Part shown: positions 26,213 to 34,926 of the stretch, piece by piece
How positions within the stretch are numbered: the stretch's first letter is position 1
Layout of the letters: each line of letters begins with the position of its first letter
Source: Polydactylus sextarius
Taxonomy: Eukaryota > Chordata > Actinopteri > Polynemidae
DNA length: 64,000 nucleotides
Assembly: GCA_016801845.1 (NCBI GenBank)
Contig: CM028927.1
Location: 14,756,501-14,820,500 of the forward strand
Reading direction: 5' to 3'
Notes under the pieces: model-generated
Database searches by the model: none
The model's input: the letters and a program-made list of their open reading frames with translations, nothing else
What the model was told of the DNA's origin: nothing
Translations under genes and position numbers: made by a program

Positions 26213-28318
26213 AAAATGAATAGCCTAAGCGACGGAAGTCAGTGCCACTCCTATTGTGAGCTGCAAACAGAGAGTCTTTGAACATGTCACGTCTTGGTTT
26301 GACTCCAGAGCTCGCCGAGTAAATAAGAAAGGACGCTGCTGGTTGTGTTTCTGCAAATAAAGAAATAAAATAAAAAAAAGGAAAAAAAAGAGAAAAAAAA
26401 AAAAGCAACTCTGGTTTTTCCAGCCTGGTTGAAAGATGAAGTCAAGAAGGATGAAGATTTGTACATTTACATGAATTAATCCTGAATAAATCGCTTTGAT
26501 ACAGTATCACCTTCTTCTCTTGCCTTTTCTTTCTGTATTTGTTTTTATTTTTTATTTTTTTTTTTTTTACAAGCACAAGAGTCAAAGCTGTAAGAAAAGG
26601 AGTCAGAGAGAAAGAATTTTTCTGTTTATTTAAAACGCCCCTGCCTTGTGTTTCGGCGTCTAACATTCCTGATAACGTCACATGTTAATCAACCCTGCTG
26701 CGTGTGCTGAAGCTCTCAGGCCTGTAACAGCAAACTAACAACCAACTACATGCTTTGTCTTTCATCATAGATCTCTTACTGATGTGGTGGACTGGCTCCA
26801 GAACAATATGAGCTTGTTGAACATTTCAATAAATGCACTGTAAATGAAGAAATAACAGAAAAGTCTTCTGATCGAGATCCAACAAGACGACAATGATGAC
26901 TGAAAAATACACATAAAGGACACTAACACCACTGTTACAATCATGATTTGGTTATATAACATGATAATTGACTGAGTATTGTTGGGTTTTGGACTCCTAG
27001 CTTTGATTTTTCTCATATTTTATTAATAAAATAATGAATTAACCAAATCATTAGTGCATCAAAACATCTGCTATCTTGTTTTTTGGGTTTATTTACTTGG
27101 TAAAAGGTTATTTGAGTCCAATATTAGATTATTGCACATATATATGTAATAATACATGTGTCATATTGACTAATTCTAGGGCCTGTTGGTCTTTAGTAAA
27201 CAGCGAGGGTATCTAACATACAAACGCCCACACATGCACCATCACAGCCTGCTGCAGACGTTTCTCCTCTACCATCCAACACTCTCCACGTCGAGTGGAA
27301 ATGGAGGAAGGGGGGAGGGAAGTAGGGAGGCGAGGGCCACCGCCGCTGCTGGTGATGAACAGAAAGTCACCTTCGACCACGTACACGCAGGTCAAGGGGA
27401 TATGTAACGAAATGGAGGTGAAGCTTAGGAGTGAATTCATTATAAAGGGCAACAACCAGCCAGTACGAGCTAAAAACCAACAAAATTTAATCTAAAAAAA
27501 AAAAAAAAGGTTCACACTGTTGCATAAACGTCCAAAAAACGTCATAAACATCAAGAAACAACAACCGCGATCTTGTTTTAGTTTTAGGCTTTGACAATAA
27601 AATTAAATGTTATTTGAGCTGCTGGTTCGACTACAAAGAGGCTGAGATGGGTCAGAAAGCATCAGTTAGAGACGTGGAGTTGAAGCTCTGCAGCAACAGC
27701 AGCAATAACAGTCAATGTCCAGGCTGCTGGAGTGCTCTTGAGCAAGAAACCGCCTCCTCCTTCCCCCAGCAGGAGGATAAATAAAGACTTTGATCTGATC
27801 TGTTTGGTATTACTGCAGCTACAGCTGTGCATCTTCAGCTGCACCAGCTGTATGCACATATGTACACATTTATGTGGGCCATTTTTTTCTCTTTCTCTGT
27901 CTCTCTGTCTCTCTCCACCCTGTGCACCACCAGTACTGACGTGTTTGGAAATGGAGACCACAGTTCCAGTGCTGCATTTCCAGGACTTGAGTCTGTTTCT
28001 GAGATGATGTGGAGAAATCAGACAGGACAGAGCAAACATCCTGTTTTCTCTAATTTTTTTTCCTCTTTTTTTGGGGGAGGAATCTGCTGCAATATCTTAC
28101 TGCAGCTGTTGAATATTAAATATAAAATATTTAAAATATTTGTACAAACATGTCAGTAGGAAAAAAGGATCACCTTCAGTCTTTTGTATATAAAATCTAT
28201 TTTTAAAAAAACATCATTATTATTATTTATTATATATTTTTTAATACTCACATTTGTCTGTTAACGTCAGCTTCTCCTCGAATTTATTTCCCAGCTCCTT
28301 ATAATCCATTGTCTCCAT
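540..28318 (-). CDS. map7d1: map7d1, MAP7 domain-containing protein 1 (5' part; gene runs off the left edge)
   Basis: MAP7-family proteins bind the microtubule lattice and recruit or activate kinesin-1. Ten coding exons were found: 28252-28318, 14337-14552, 11409-11477, 9367-9530, 7977-8085, 7118-7222, 2640-2759, 1716-1867, 1281-1426 and 540-790. Every junction is GT-AG and keeps phase, giving 1,399 nt (466 codons plus one base) without a stop. Residues about 97-190 form the charged N-terminal coiled coil (SSEQRQKLAKERREERARY, then AAKKAQWLEKEEKA, then TKKTWAEIRQQRWSWAG). The family block WESRIVERLMTPTLSFLARS follows near residues 250-270, then KKKEKKDKERENEKEK near 339-354 and a Ser/Pro/Lys-rich stretch. 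Human MAP7D1 is about 840 aa, so the C-terminal MAP7 domain exons lie left of position 1. MAP7 itself shares several blocks, but the SNPPS-type linkers, KKEKKDKERENEKEK block and linkage to meaf6 and fhl3 favour map7d1. Which teleost duplicate (a or b) cannot be told. Confidence 0.9.
1281..1426 (-). CDS. map7d1: map7d1 coding exon 9
   Basis: A 146-nt exon encoding VSTLKKKEKKDKERENEKEK and ending in RQTPSPVTTTTRSRPET. The KEKKDKERENEKEK core is nearly identical to human MAP7D1. The acceptor is ttttttctttcgag and the donor is GTACAA. Confidence 0.92.
1716..1867 (-). CDS. map7d1: map7d1 coding exon 8
   Basis: A 152-nt exon encoding HHCSRSASASPLNACSHH and further Ser/Arg/Gln-rich sequence (TPDITQRQRQRYSTP). 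It matches the human CPRSASASPLTPC region. It ends in phase 0 before the donor GTAGGC. Confidence 0.85.
2640..2759 (-). CDS. map7d1: map7d1 coding exon 7
   Basis: A 120-nt exon encoding RSLRLSPWESRIVERLMTPT and LSFLARSRSAATL, one of the most conserved MAP7-family blocks. The donor is GTGAGT. A compound microsatellite lies 100-240 nt upstream of its acceptor in transcript sense. Confidence 0.93.
2861..2895. repeat. CA microsatellite
   Basis: About 17 uninterrupted CA units in map7d1 intron 6. Confidence 0.95.
2949..2998. repeat. compound CT/CA microsatellite
   Basis: A CT run directly followed by a CA run, 190-240 nt upstream of map7d1 exon 7 in transcript sense. Confidence 0.95.
4171..4193. 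repeat. CA microsatellite
   Basis: Eleven CA units in map7d1 intron 6. Confidence 0.9.
6971..7005. repeat. AAT trinucleotide microsatellite
   Basis: About eleven TAA/AAT units, roughly 115 nt downstream of map7d1 exon 6 in transcript sense. Confidence 0.95.
7118..7222 (-). CDS. map7d1: map7d1 coding exon 6
   Basis: A 105-nt exon encoding RCSASTVNLPRQVDPVINNR and then LSKSSATLWNSPNR, matching the human SSATLWNSPSRNR block. The acceptor is tctctccggtgcag and the donor is GTAAGG. Confidence 0.93.
7977..8085 (-). CDS. map7d1: map7d1 coding exon 5
   Basis: A 109-nt exon with the family signature ERYEAAIKRSTKKTWAEIRQ followed by QRWSWAGG. The acceptor is ccttccag and the donor is GTGAGT. This is the end of the conserved microtubule-binding region. 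Confidence 0.93.
8086..9366 (-). other. map7d1 intron 4
   Basis: A 1.3-kb AT-rich intron. Nothing beyond short A/T runs was seen. Confidence 0.7.
9367..9530 (-). CDS. map7d1: map7d1 coding exon 4 (coiled coil)
   Basis: A 164-nt exon giving AAKKAQWLEKEEKARRLRES and then a long Arg/Glu/Lys-rich helix ending KQRQKLEKNK. It closely follows the human MAP7D1 microtubule-binding coiled coil. The plus-strand ORF over this region is only its shadow. Confidence 0.93.
9531..11408 (-). other. map7d1 intron 3
   Basis: A 1.9-kb intron. Positions 9640-9850 are a degenerate AAATAAAT-type A/T tract. A small AAC repeat lies near 11239-11261. No exon was seen. Confidence 0.7.
11409..11477 (-). CDS. map7d1: map7d1 coding exon 3
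   Basis: A 69-nt exon encoding SMSSEQRQKLAKERREERARYI, here described in part: the invariant KLAKERREERA start of the MAP7-family coiled coil. The acceptor is ttttccctgaag and the donor is GTGAGA. Phase matches on both sides. Confidence 0.92.
11690..12440. mobile_element. teleost interspersed repeat with runs of aagtaaaagta, interrupted by a MITE
   Basis: Lies in map7d1 intron 2. Many short blocks such as tactaaagtaaaagtc, aagtaaaagtacaagtac and agtgaagtaaaagtgag occur on both sides of the element at 12049-12242. The right end reads ttactttactctacca. This style of repeat is common in teleost genomes. The family name is not given because no library search was possible, and the boundaries are approximate. 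Confidence 0.5.
12049..12242. mobile_element. non-autonomous hAT-like MITE with 8-bp target-site duplication
   Basis: A 194-bp segment flanked on both sides by the identical 8-mer gtctaaac (12041-12048 and 12243-12250). Its ends are imperfect inverted repeats: cagcgtttgcc on the left and, as reverse complement of the right end, cagtgagtccc. An 8-bp duplication with CAG-starting inverted ends is characteristic of hAT transposons. There is no coding capacity, so it is non-autonomous. Confidence 0.75.
12251..14336 (-). other. map7d1 intron 2, remainder
   Basis: Right-hand part of the intron between exons 2 and 3. It ends in a CA run at 14242-14269. No exon or other gene was recognised. Confidence 0.65.
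14242..14269. repeat. CA microsatellite
   Basis: About 14 CA units, 70 nt downstream of the map7d1 exon 2 donor in transcript sense. Confidence 0.95.
14337..14552 (-). CDS. map7d1: map7d1 coding exon 2
   Basis: A 216-nt exon between a pyrimidine-rich acceptor (tctgtccttcag) and the donor GTATGA. It encodes a low-complexity Ser/Thr/Pro/Lys/Asp segment (SPKSDSSPKTETPTKTDD), typical of the disordered N-terminal region of MAP7D1. It joins exon 3 in phase as PKK-D-SMSSEQRQKL. Confidence 0.85.
17751..17797. promoter_or_regulatory. MEF2/TATA-like motif next to a CArG box
   Basis: TTATAAATAG at 17751-17760 fits the MEF2 consensus YTA(A/T)4TAR and also resembles a TATA box. CCATAAAAGG at 17788-17797 is an exact CC(A/T)6GG CArG (SRF) box. 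They lie 28 bp apart in map7d1 intron 1. Function is inferred from the motifs only. Confidence 0.4.
19019..19048. repeat. interrupted TG microsatellite
   Basis: TG units interrupted by tgagtgtgag, in map7d1 intron 1. Confidence 0.8.
23114..23138. repeat. GT microsatellite
   Basis: About 12 GT units in map7d1 intron 1. Confidence 0.95.
25507..25580. mobile_element. teleost repeat fragment (ttatttgatccctt..gggaaattc)
   Basis: The sequence around actttatttgatccct and agggaaattcaag matches the terminal segment of a very common teleost interspersed repeat (actttattgatccc...gggaaattc). Related fragments occur near 35.97, 37.43 and 62.48 kb. The family is not assigned. Confidence 0.5.
26174..26211. 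repeat. CA microsatellite
   Basis: About 19 CA units in map7d1 intron 1. Confidence 0.95.
28252..28318 (-). CDS. map7d1: map7d1 coding exon 1 (start codon)
   Basis: Encodes 22 residues beginning METMDYKELGNKFEE and ends with one base before the donor GTGAGT. A TGA stop lies directly upstream of the ATG in the same frame, so translation cannot start earlier in this exon. Met4 has a better Kozak context (A at -3, G at +4) than Met1 and may be the used start. The exon was chosen because its phase fits exon 2. Its peptide does not resemble the human N-terminus as I recall it, which is Pro-rich, so this is the least certain exon. Confidence 0.65.
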
Positions 28319-28710
28319 TCAGGCGGATCGTGGTCCTGTTCCAGTTGCTGTCATTCCTCAGAGTCGCACAAGTACAGGAGATGAAACTCCCGGTACAGAT
28401 CGACCAAACACGCCCTTCGTAAATCCCTACCGGAATAGAAGGCAAAAAAAAAAAGAAGTCACCAAAAATATGTGGGAATTAAAAAAAAAATAAAATAAAA
28501 AAACCCGGATCCGACTGATTAAAAGCAGAGGGGAATGTCGAAAATGTTAAATTAAAGTGAAGCGGATTCAGTGAAGGAGGTTAAAAACCAGAGCCTCGGT
28601 CCAATCCGGTGGGTGTCCGGGTCTTCACTGGAAAATGTACAGTGAGAATAAAAAGCCTCGGAGAGTCAAGTTACAGAGGACGACGGAACACGCTTCCGGT
28701 ACGATTGTTT
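28319..28710 (-). promoter_or_regulatory. map7d1: map7d1 5' UTR and putative promoter
   Basis: This segment is GC-richer and has more CpG than its surroundings. It contains an ETS-type cttccggt (28693-28700) and several cgg/ccg clusters. It precedes the map7d1 ATG on the minus strand. The transcription start was not determined. Confidence 0.5.
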
Positions 28711-29563
28711 TTCCAAAATAAAATAACGCTGACTTCCTCGGTGGTGGAAAATATAATTTCCATAATTTTTCCTCCACAGTTTTTTTAAGATACCTTGCTT
28801 AATAAAAATGAATGACATTTTCAGATGTATAACATACAAATTAAGGCTAGAAATTATTTTATTATCACCTCTGAATAGGATCCATTTTATCATTAGATGG
28901 AACACATTGTCAATTAATATCAATTTATCTGACAGTGGAGAAACTGCAGGGACATTAAAGGCCAAAAACACACAGCAAAGATATTAAATACGATAAAAAA
29001 TCAAATTCATGATGATAATTAATTGATTAAATAAAGAAATAAATTATAGGCATTGGAATAAACAAGGCAAAAGTTTACACATTAACAAAAGTAGGACAGT
29101 ATCCAGAGTGATAACTAACTGCTCAATGGTTATAAACATTATTCATTATTTATATTACTTTACATGGACTACTGTGTCATCACTGCATTTATGTACGTGT
29201 TTCACCTCATTAAAATTTAATGCTATTAGATCTGTGTTTTACTGTGCTAGATATATAATCTACTACATACATATAAATATGTAACAGCAGACATTTTACT
29301 TTTCTTATAATCCGTTCACTTTTTACCACAATTAGTGCAAACAATACCTCATTCTGCAGCTGCTTTTACAAAATCTAATGGGTTAAAAAATAAAACATTT
29401 CATTTGTTTTACTTATTTTGTTCACCATCTCTTTATCTTTAACAGAATATCTGCACTAATAAAATATCTTATTCAGATTTAGAATTAAAAAGTTGTTTTA
29501 AAACAGTCACCCAACTGTTTATTTGGGGTTTTTAAAGTCTTTTATTTTGAAAGTACTCTTACT

Positions 29564-29650
29564 TTATTTCCGGTCGAGTTCTCTTCGACTTGACGTCACC
29601 GAACACCACAAAAACCGCATGCCGGACGACCGGACCGTACCAACTGGAAA
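29564..29650. promoter_or_regulatory. promoter-like block with CRE and ETS motifs
   Basis: Contains TTTCCGG (29567-29573), a full palindromic CRE TGACGTCA (29591-29598), and CpG-rich gccggacgaccgg (29621-29633). It lies about 0.9 kb upstream of the map7d1 promoter. It could be a separate promoter for a plus-strand transcript or a distal map7d1 element. No gene is attached to it. Confidence 0.4.
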
Positions 29651-31164
29651 TAAGGGAATAAACTCATTTATCTGGGGAACATCGTGTTAAATAATCAACC
29701 GATGATGTTTTTAAACACGTTTTGTTCACAATGAGACAGTCGTCGTCGGTTTTAGTTGAAACAACAACACAGAAGAGTCGTTTTAACTCCGGGATCGTGT
29801 GAATGGTTTGATCCATCAGATGATTTCCAGCAGCTGAGATCTGACTGAGCTGGGATCAGTTATCATGATTAATAACAGCGTGTTGTCTGTTTAATTACAG
29901 CACTTCCACGTGGTCATTAACATTAAACCTAAAGTTGACTTAACAGATAAATACAAAGCAGTAATACTGACTAACTAACAACATTTACATTTAAGTACAA
30001 GTTTGAAGGACTAAATTTGCTTTAACTCATCAGCTTACTGCAGATAGAAATATTGTATTTTTTATTCAACTATAAGTATCTGACATCTTTAGTTATTGTT
30101 ACTTCACTTTTTAAATTAACGTTTTTTCATAGAAATCACATTAAGATTATAGAAAATATTCTTTGTTCCAGTTTAGGTTGATGTTTTAATGTAAACATTT
30201 CTTAATTTTGAGGAACTGCTGCTTTTTTCTTTAATATTTCAATATTGTATTTTTTATTTTTATTGTATTATTTTTCTTGTCACTGGACAATAAAACTATT
30301 ATGAAATGTCACTTTTGGCTCTAGTTAAGTACAGCAGAAAAAAAAACAAATCTGGACCCTGATGATATTTATTTTGGTCACTGTGTAGAAATGTTATTTT
30401 TTCTTTTATAGGGATAAACTATAAGGACTAAATCTTGCACACAAGAGTCTTAAACCACATTTCTCGTGTATTAAAATGGACCAGATACTATGTGTCCTTG
30501 TGTTACTCAGAGGAAGGGCGATGACAAACTGATTAACAATTGATTCGATCTTCCTGCTCCTGCTCCTGGAGGAAATGTCCAAGAGGAGCAACAACGGGAT
30601 GAGAAGGACCCAGCGATTGAAATAATGGTGGTAATGATCAAAAAAAATAATTTGGATTCTGTCAAAAATAATAAGATAGAGGAGCAAATTGTGATAAATA
30701 TAAATTATAGATGAGGCCATCATCATTTTTCTTTAATGTGTAGACAGAGATAATATGATGTTGGAGCTATACTTCATCCTAAAGGGCCAAATGTATATGA
30801 GCGTTACCACAGAGATAAAATATGCATGACCCACTTAGCTTGTTGAACACGGTGAAGACTTCATAGACTTCAGGGCTCCAAACACGGAGGATGTGGCTGA
30901 TAGTAAAGACCTCTACATCTTAAGATTACTCTCTGTGGTTCTTCTGCTTTTCCTCACAGTTCAGTTCAACAATTAAAAACGGTTCATTTTACTTCTTCAG
31001 TTTGAGTACGAGCCGAGTTACAGCTCAGACTAATGACTGAGCAGATAACGGCTGATGTTTTCCTTTAAACGTGGTCCATGGAGACTAAAGATAGGCGCTG
31101 CTGAGACACTGCCAATCAATCAGCAGCCGGTGAGAGGAAACAGAAGCGACTCCTTCAAAGCTAA

Positions 31165-31263
31165 ATGGACGGATCTGAACCGCCGGCGTCTGAGAAGCAG
31201 CGACAAACGAGGCTGTTGTTGAGTCTAGAGTCGCAGCTGAAGAATTATTTGTCGATGCAGTAA
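31165..31263 (+). CDS. short unrecognised ORF (32 aa)
   Basis: An ATG ORF in a locally GC-richer patch, beginning MDGSEPPASEKQRQT and ending in a Leu-rich amphipathic stretch (LLLSLESQLKNYL). A CCAAT motif lies upstream near 31111. No splice partner or family was recognised, and at this length it may be chance. Confidence 0.15.
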   Translation: MDGSEPPASEKQRQTRLLLSLESQLKNYLSMQ

Positions 31264-31530
31264 TTCAGGAAAAGGCAGAGAGGAGCGTTCAATAGAACCC
31301 GGTGTATCGTTTTCGTCTGCAGCAGAACTTCTGTCTCCTTCTGGAAACACAACCAGACAAACAGACGACCACTTCTATGTCACAGCTAATCCATGTCTGC
31401 TGATGTATATCTTAATATTAATGCTGAAAAATCAGAGCCAAGTTTAAAGGCCAACGAAGATGTGAAGAAGAGTGAGGTTGGGAAGTATTTTCATTAATAT
31501 AACTTCAAAATAAATGTATGAGCTAACAGA

Positions 31531-33650
31531 GATATTCAGAGTATCCATAAATACACCATATGTCTTTAAATGTTTTACATCAAACCTCAATCTGGTGCAG
31601 GAAGCATCACTTTAACAATTGTTATTGGTATAATTCAGACTCGACTCTACACTGTGACGTCTGGTCAAAGCACTCAAATGCACAAATAAGGGAAGTATTT
31701 TTAAATTAGTGACAATAAGTTACTACTGCCAGACTACTTTGCAGAGAGGTAATTACAGAGTATATCTACACTGTAAACCCAAACTGGTTGATTTTACTCA
31801 CCTATCGTGTGGAAATCCATTGTCTTGCACATAAAAACTAAACCACTTCACTTGTATTAAATTGATGGTTTGGAGTATTTTGAACCCAGGGTGAAACAAT
31901 GGGTCAGTCAGCCAAACATGTCTAAAATGTCATATTTTAACCACTAATAAAGTGGCAGTAGCATGAATAGGGCGCCTATGTGTAAAACAAAGTACCGATA
32001 ACATAGTAAGTATACAAAGAGTTTATTAAAAAATACTGTTTTACAAGACTTACCCAAAGTGTTGTTTTCATAACAACTGGTGATGAAGGTTGTTCCACAT
32101 CAGCAGATTCATCATTTTCCTGAACAACCAGCTGATGTGTCCATGAAAATTACAAACCTGCTGATCTGGAACACGCTAGTAAAGTAAAAAAGTTTGGGTT
32201 TACAGTTTGCACTAAATGGAGATTTCAGGATCCAAAACAGAATAAAAGTCTAAATAAGTGCAACTTTAAAAACAACACAATATTTTTTTTTCTCTCAGTG
32301 AGTTCATAAATTCACCATGTGTCTTTAAATGTTTTTACAAGACTGAAGCTGCACCATAACTTACTTTGATGCACCAATTAACACCTCAGTCTGGTGCACA
32401 AAGCATCATTTTGGAAGAAGAAGAACGACTGTTAACGGTATAATACAGAACCAAACAGGTGCCAAATAATGGAAATATTTTTAAATTAGTGAAGATCAAT
32501 GAGCGACAGATTCAATTTGTCTGCAGCCTTGAACAAAGAGCTTTCTCACTGAGACGTCCTATGAGGGCGCACATGCCCACACTCGCCTTCACCTGAGTCT
32601 CATAAACCCACAGAGGCATGTAGTTAATTGCTCCTCCTACATACAACCTCAAAGCACAACAATAAAAAAAAAAAATCAACAAAAAGCCTGCGGTTACACT
32701 TAAAAAAAACATTTGCCTGAGACCTTCCATTTATGAAGGAAGCAAGAGCACATTTCTGTTCAGAAAGAGAAGTTATAAAATTCTCTTTCATTGCAACCCC
32801 CCCTCTCACCGAGCATACAATGGTTGGGTTTTACAGGGCGAGTACACATATTTGGAGAGCACGCTGCTGAAGTCAGAGTCTGAATATAACTACAGCTGCT
32901 GCAGTGTGGGGAGTCAGGCATGTCTGCAGTTGTTGTCGTTACTGAGAGCGAGAGCCGAGGGGAAAAGAAAAAAAAAATCTCCATCTGATTTTTTTTTTTT
33001 TTTTTGCAACCACGAGGCATAAATAACAAACTGTTTGGCAACGTGTTGTTATTTAACACCATCGTGTCCAGAGAGAAGATACAGTTTGTTTCTGCCTGAA
33101 ATTAATTTCCATGTCAGCAGCTGCACATGCCATGAGTGATAATTTCTCCTGGGTAAATGTTGGGAAATTTGCTTAAATCACTCTCTAAATGTGATGTTGA
33201 TGAAACTCTCATGTCTGTGTGGTAAATATGAAGCTGCAGCTTTCTGCCTGTTTGCATAGCATAGCTATCTTTCATCTAAATTGCTCAATTCATTCCAAAA
33301 ACAAAGCCTGCAGGATTTTAGTCACCCTTTTTCCAATCTTTTTTACACTTTGATTATATCAAATATTAATCCTTAAACTAACCTGAATGTCTTTGTACTG
33401 TGAGAGAAACTGCAAACTCCAGATTTAACAAAAAACATACATGTTTAAGGCATTGAAACAGTTATCAATCAAATTACAAGATGTTTTGATTGTTTCCAAT
33501 CTGAAAAGCCCAGAATATGACACTAGCAATTAAAACCACTATGCAGAAAGGCAATTACACAATATGAACACATTAAACAGAGTTTTCAGGATCTAAACAG
33601 GCATAAATTTAGTAAAAGTATTTAAAAATGCTACAATAAATCTAAAATAA
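31531..33650. repeat. three diverged copies of a local repeat unit
   Basis: Blocks such as ccatatgtctttaaatgttt (about 31556) and ccatgtgtctttaaatgttt (about 32315), both followed by a tctggtgca motif, show one duplication. The block gcagagaggtaattacag / gatttcaggatccaaaac (31741, 32220) recurs as gcagaaaggcaattacac / gttttcaggatctaaac (33543, 33582). Boundaries are approximate. Confidence 0.55.
31768..32208. mobile_element. MITE-like element with 18-bp terminal inverted repeats
   Basis: The left end acactgtaaacccaaact and the reverse complement of the right end aaactgtaaacccaaact match at 17 of 18 bases. Length is about 441 bp with no coding capacity. A related unit at about 33,520-33,640 carries the flanking sequences without this insert, which supports insertion. 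Ends of the form cactgtaaaccc are common in teleost DNA elements. The target duplication is not clear. Confidence 0.6.
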
Positions 33651-33802
33651 TTCACTTTTTGGCCACTTGGAGGCAGCATGAACACGTCATGAGCACAATT
33701 ACTGCTCCAATAACAATATAGCATCTGATACATGGAGTGACTGATGTGTCCATTTGTCCTTGGGATTGAACACAAGCCCTGCCTCATTCCCAGTCAGTCA
33801 CA

Positions 33803-34009
33803 TTGCTCACATACAGAGTCACTCTCCACCCTCCAGACTCTCTACCAGCAGTTGGCTCAGCAGTGTCATCTCAGGCTCTCAGCTGTTACTGTGGCGTACC
33901 ACTGACTGGACCAGCAGCTGCTGGGGACTGCACCAACACTTACTACTGTATCAGCTACACATTAGAGCATCAGGAAACTAGGGTGAGGATAAAACATATG
34001 GCTCTTTAA
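33803..34009 (+). other. unexplained ORF with a Cys-rich patch
   Basis: This frame reads through SCYCGVPLTGPAAAGDCTNT followed by YYCISYTLEHQE. A GTGAGG donor-like site follows at 33982 and several AG acceptors precede it. The YYC recalls immunoglobulin V regions, but there is no FR1 Cys, WYQQ or J segment. The second plus frame is also open. No function is assigned. Confidence 0.15.
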
Positions 34010-34379
34010 GTGATTTAGTATTCTGCTCTGGATGAGTCATTCTCTAAAATATCTCAATGACTGATCTGCTACACAGAAACAGACCCTGAATTGATATATG
34101 ATAGTCTTCCTCAATAAATACTGATTTAAATAAATGTCAAAACTATGGTTAAGAATGTTTTTCTAATTTACACATTTTAACTTAAGTCTTTTTGGTTTGA
34201 AATGGAGAAAAAATTAAGGTCAGGTTGTAATAACGATTTATGGTGGTATTGTGCTTCATTACTGAAGCCACCAGCTCAAGTCAAACATCACTTAACCTCT
34301 CAAATGTTTCTGGTGTCAGTGGTTGTTTTTAGCATTTGTGTTTTGTGAAGTGACTTTGCTTTTCTTAAGACAATCTCAC

Positions 34380-34926
34380 CTGGACCTGGCATCATTTCAG
34401 CCTCTGACAGTGAGGGGAGAGATGAGGGTGCATTAGCATCTTCAGGAACAGAGAAAGTGCTGATTTTACTCTCCTTCAAAGTAAGAGACAGAATTTACAT
34501 TTTGAGAAAAAAATATATAACACATCCTTGAAGTTAACAAGGAGATAGATAGTAGAAAATTCTAAATGGTTAAATGTGGTTTTATACAAATAATCATACA
34601 CATGTTATGGAGAAGGGTTGAGGGTTGTGGTGGCTGAGTGTTACTGACCCTTCACTCCTCCAACTCCTCCACTCCAACAAGCTGTAGATGCCGGATACTG
34701 TTTGAGTCGCCGCAACAACGGTCCACAATTGCACCAGTTTTCATTGTAGTGGGTCGATGTCTACATCCAAGCTTCACCTTTATCTGCATGGCAATAAGAA
34801 AATATCATAACTCAAATAAAACTTCAAAAAAACAAAACTCAATTCAACCAATTTAAGGTAGTAGTTTCCAGCCATTATAATCACTTACAACAGGCCTGGA
34901 CATATGGATCCACACACTACCCCTCT
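34380..34926 (-). other. cluster of three exon-like segments, unrecognised
   Basis: On the minus strand: 34889-34926 (38 nt, acceptor cacgtacaag, donor GTAAGT), 34652-34783 (acceptor ttgccatgcag, open for 43 codons to TGA, includes VKLGCRHRPTTMKTGAIVD), and 34380-34473 (94 nt, acceptor cttactttgaag, donor GTGAGA, encoding ESKISTFSVPEDANAPSSLP). The first two join in phase. The second ends in a stop before the third, so they do not make one simple transcript. This could be a remnant or an unknown gene. Confidence 0.2.

Larger units (their letters stand above)
14553..28251 (-). other. map7d1 intron 1 (13.7 kb)
   Basis: A long first intron. It contains a MEF2/CArG motif pair near 17.75 kb, GT/CA microsatellites near 19.03, 23.12 and 26.19 kb, a teleost repeat fragment near 25.5 kb, and an AT-rich patch at 23.6-23.9 kb. 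The 24.4-24.8 kb stretch is locally GC-richer with a long chance ORF. No coding exon with a family match was found. Confidence 0.7.

Noticed and set aside
33803..34009. Immunoglobulin V-like segment suggested by YYC
   Set aside because: There is no leader, no first framework Cys, no WYQQ-type motif, no J segment and no recombination signal.
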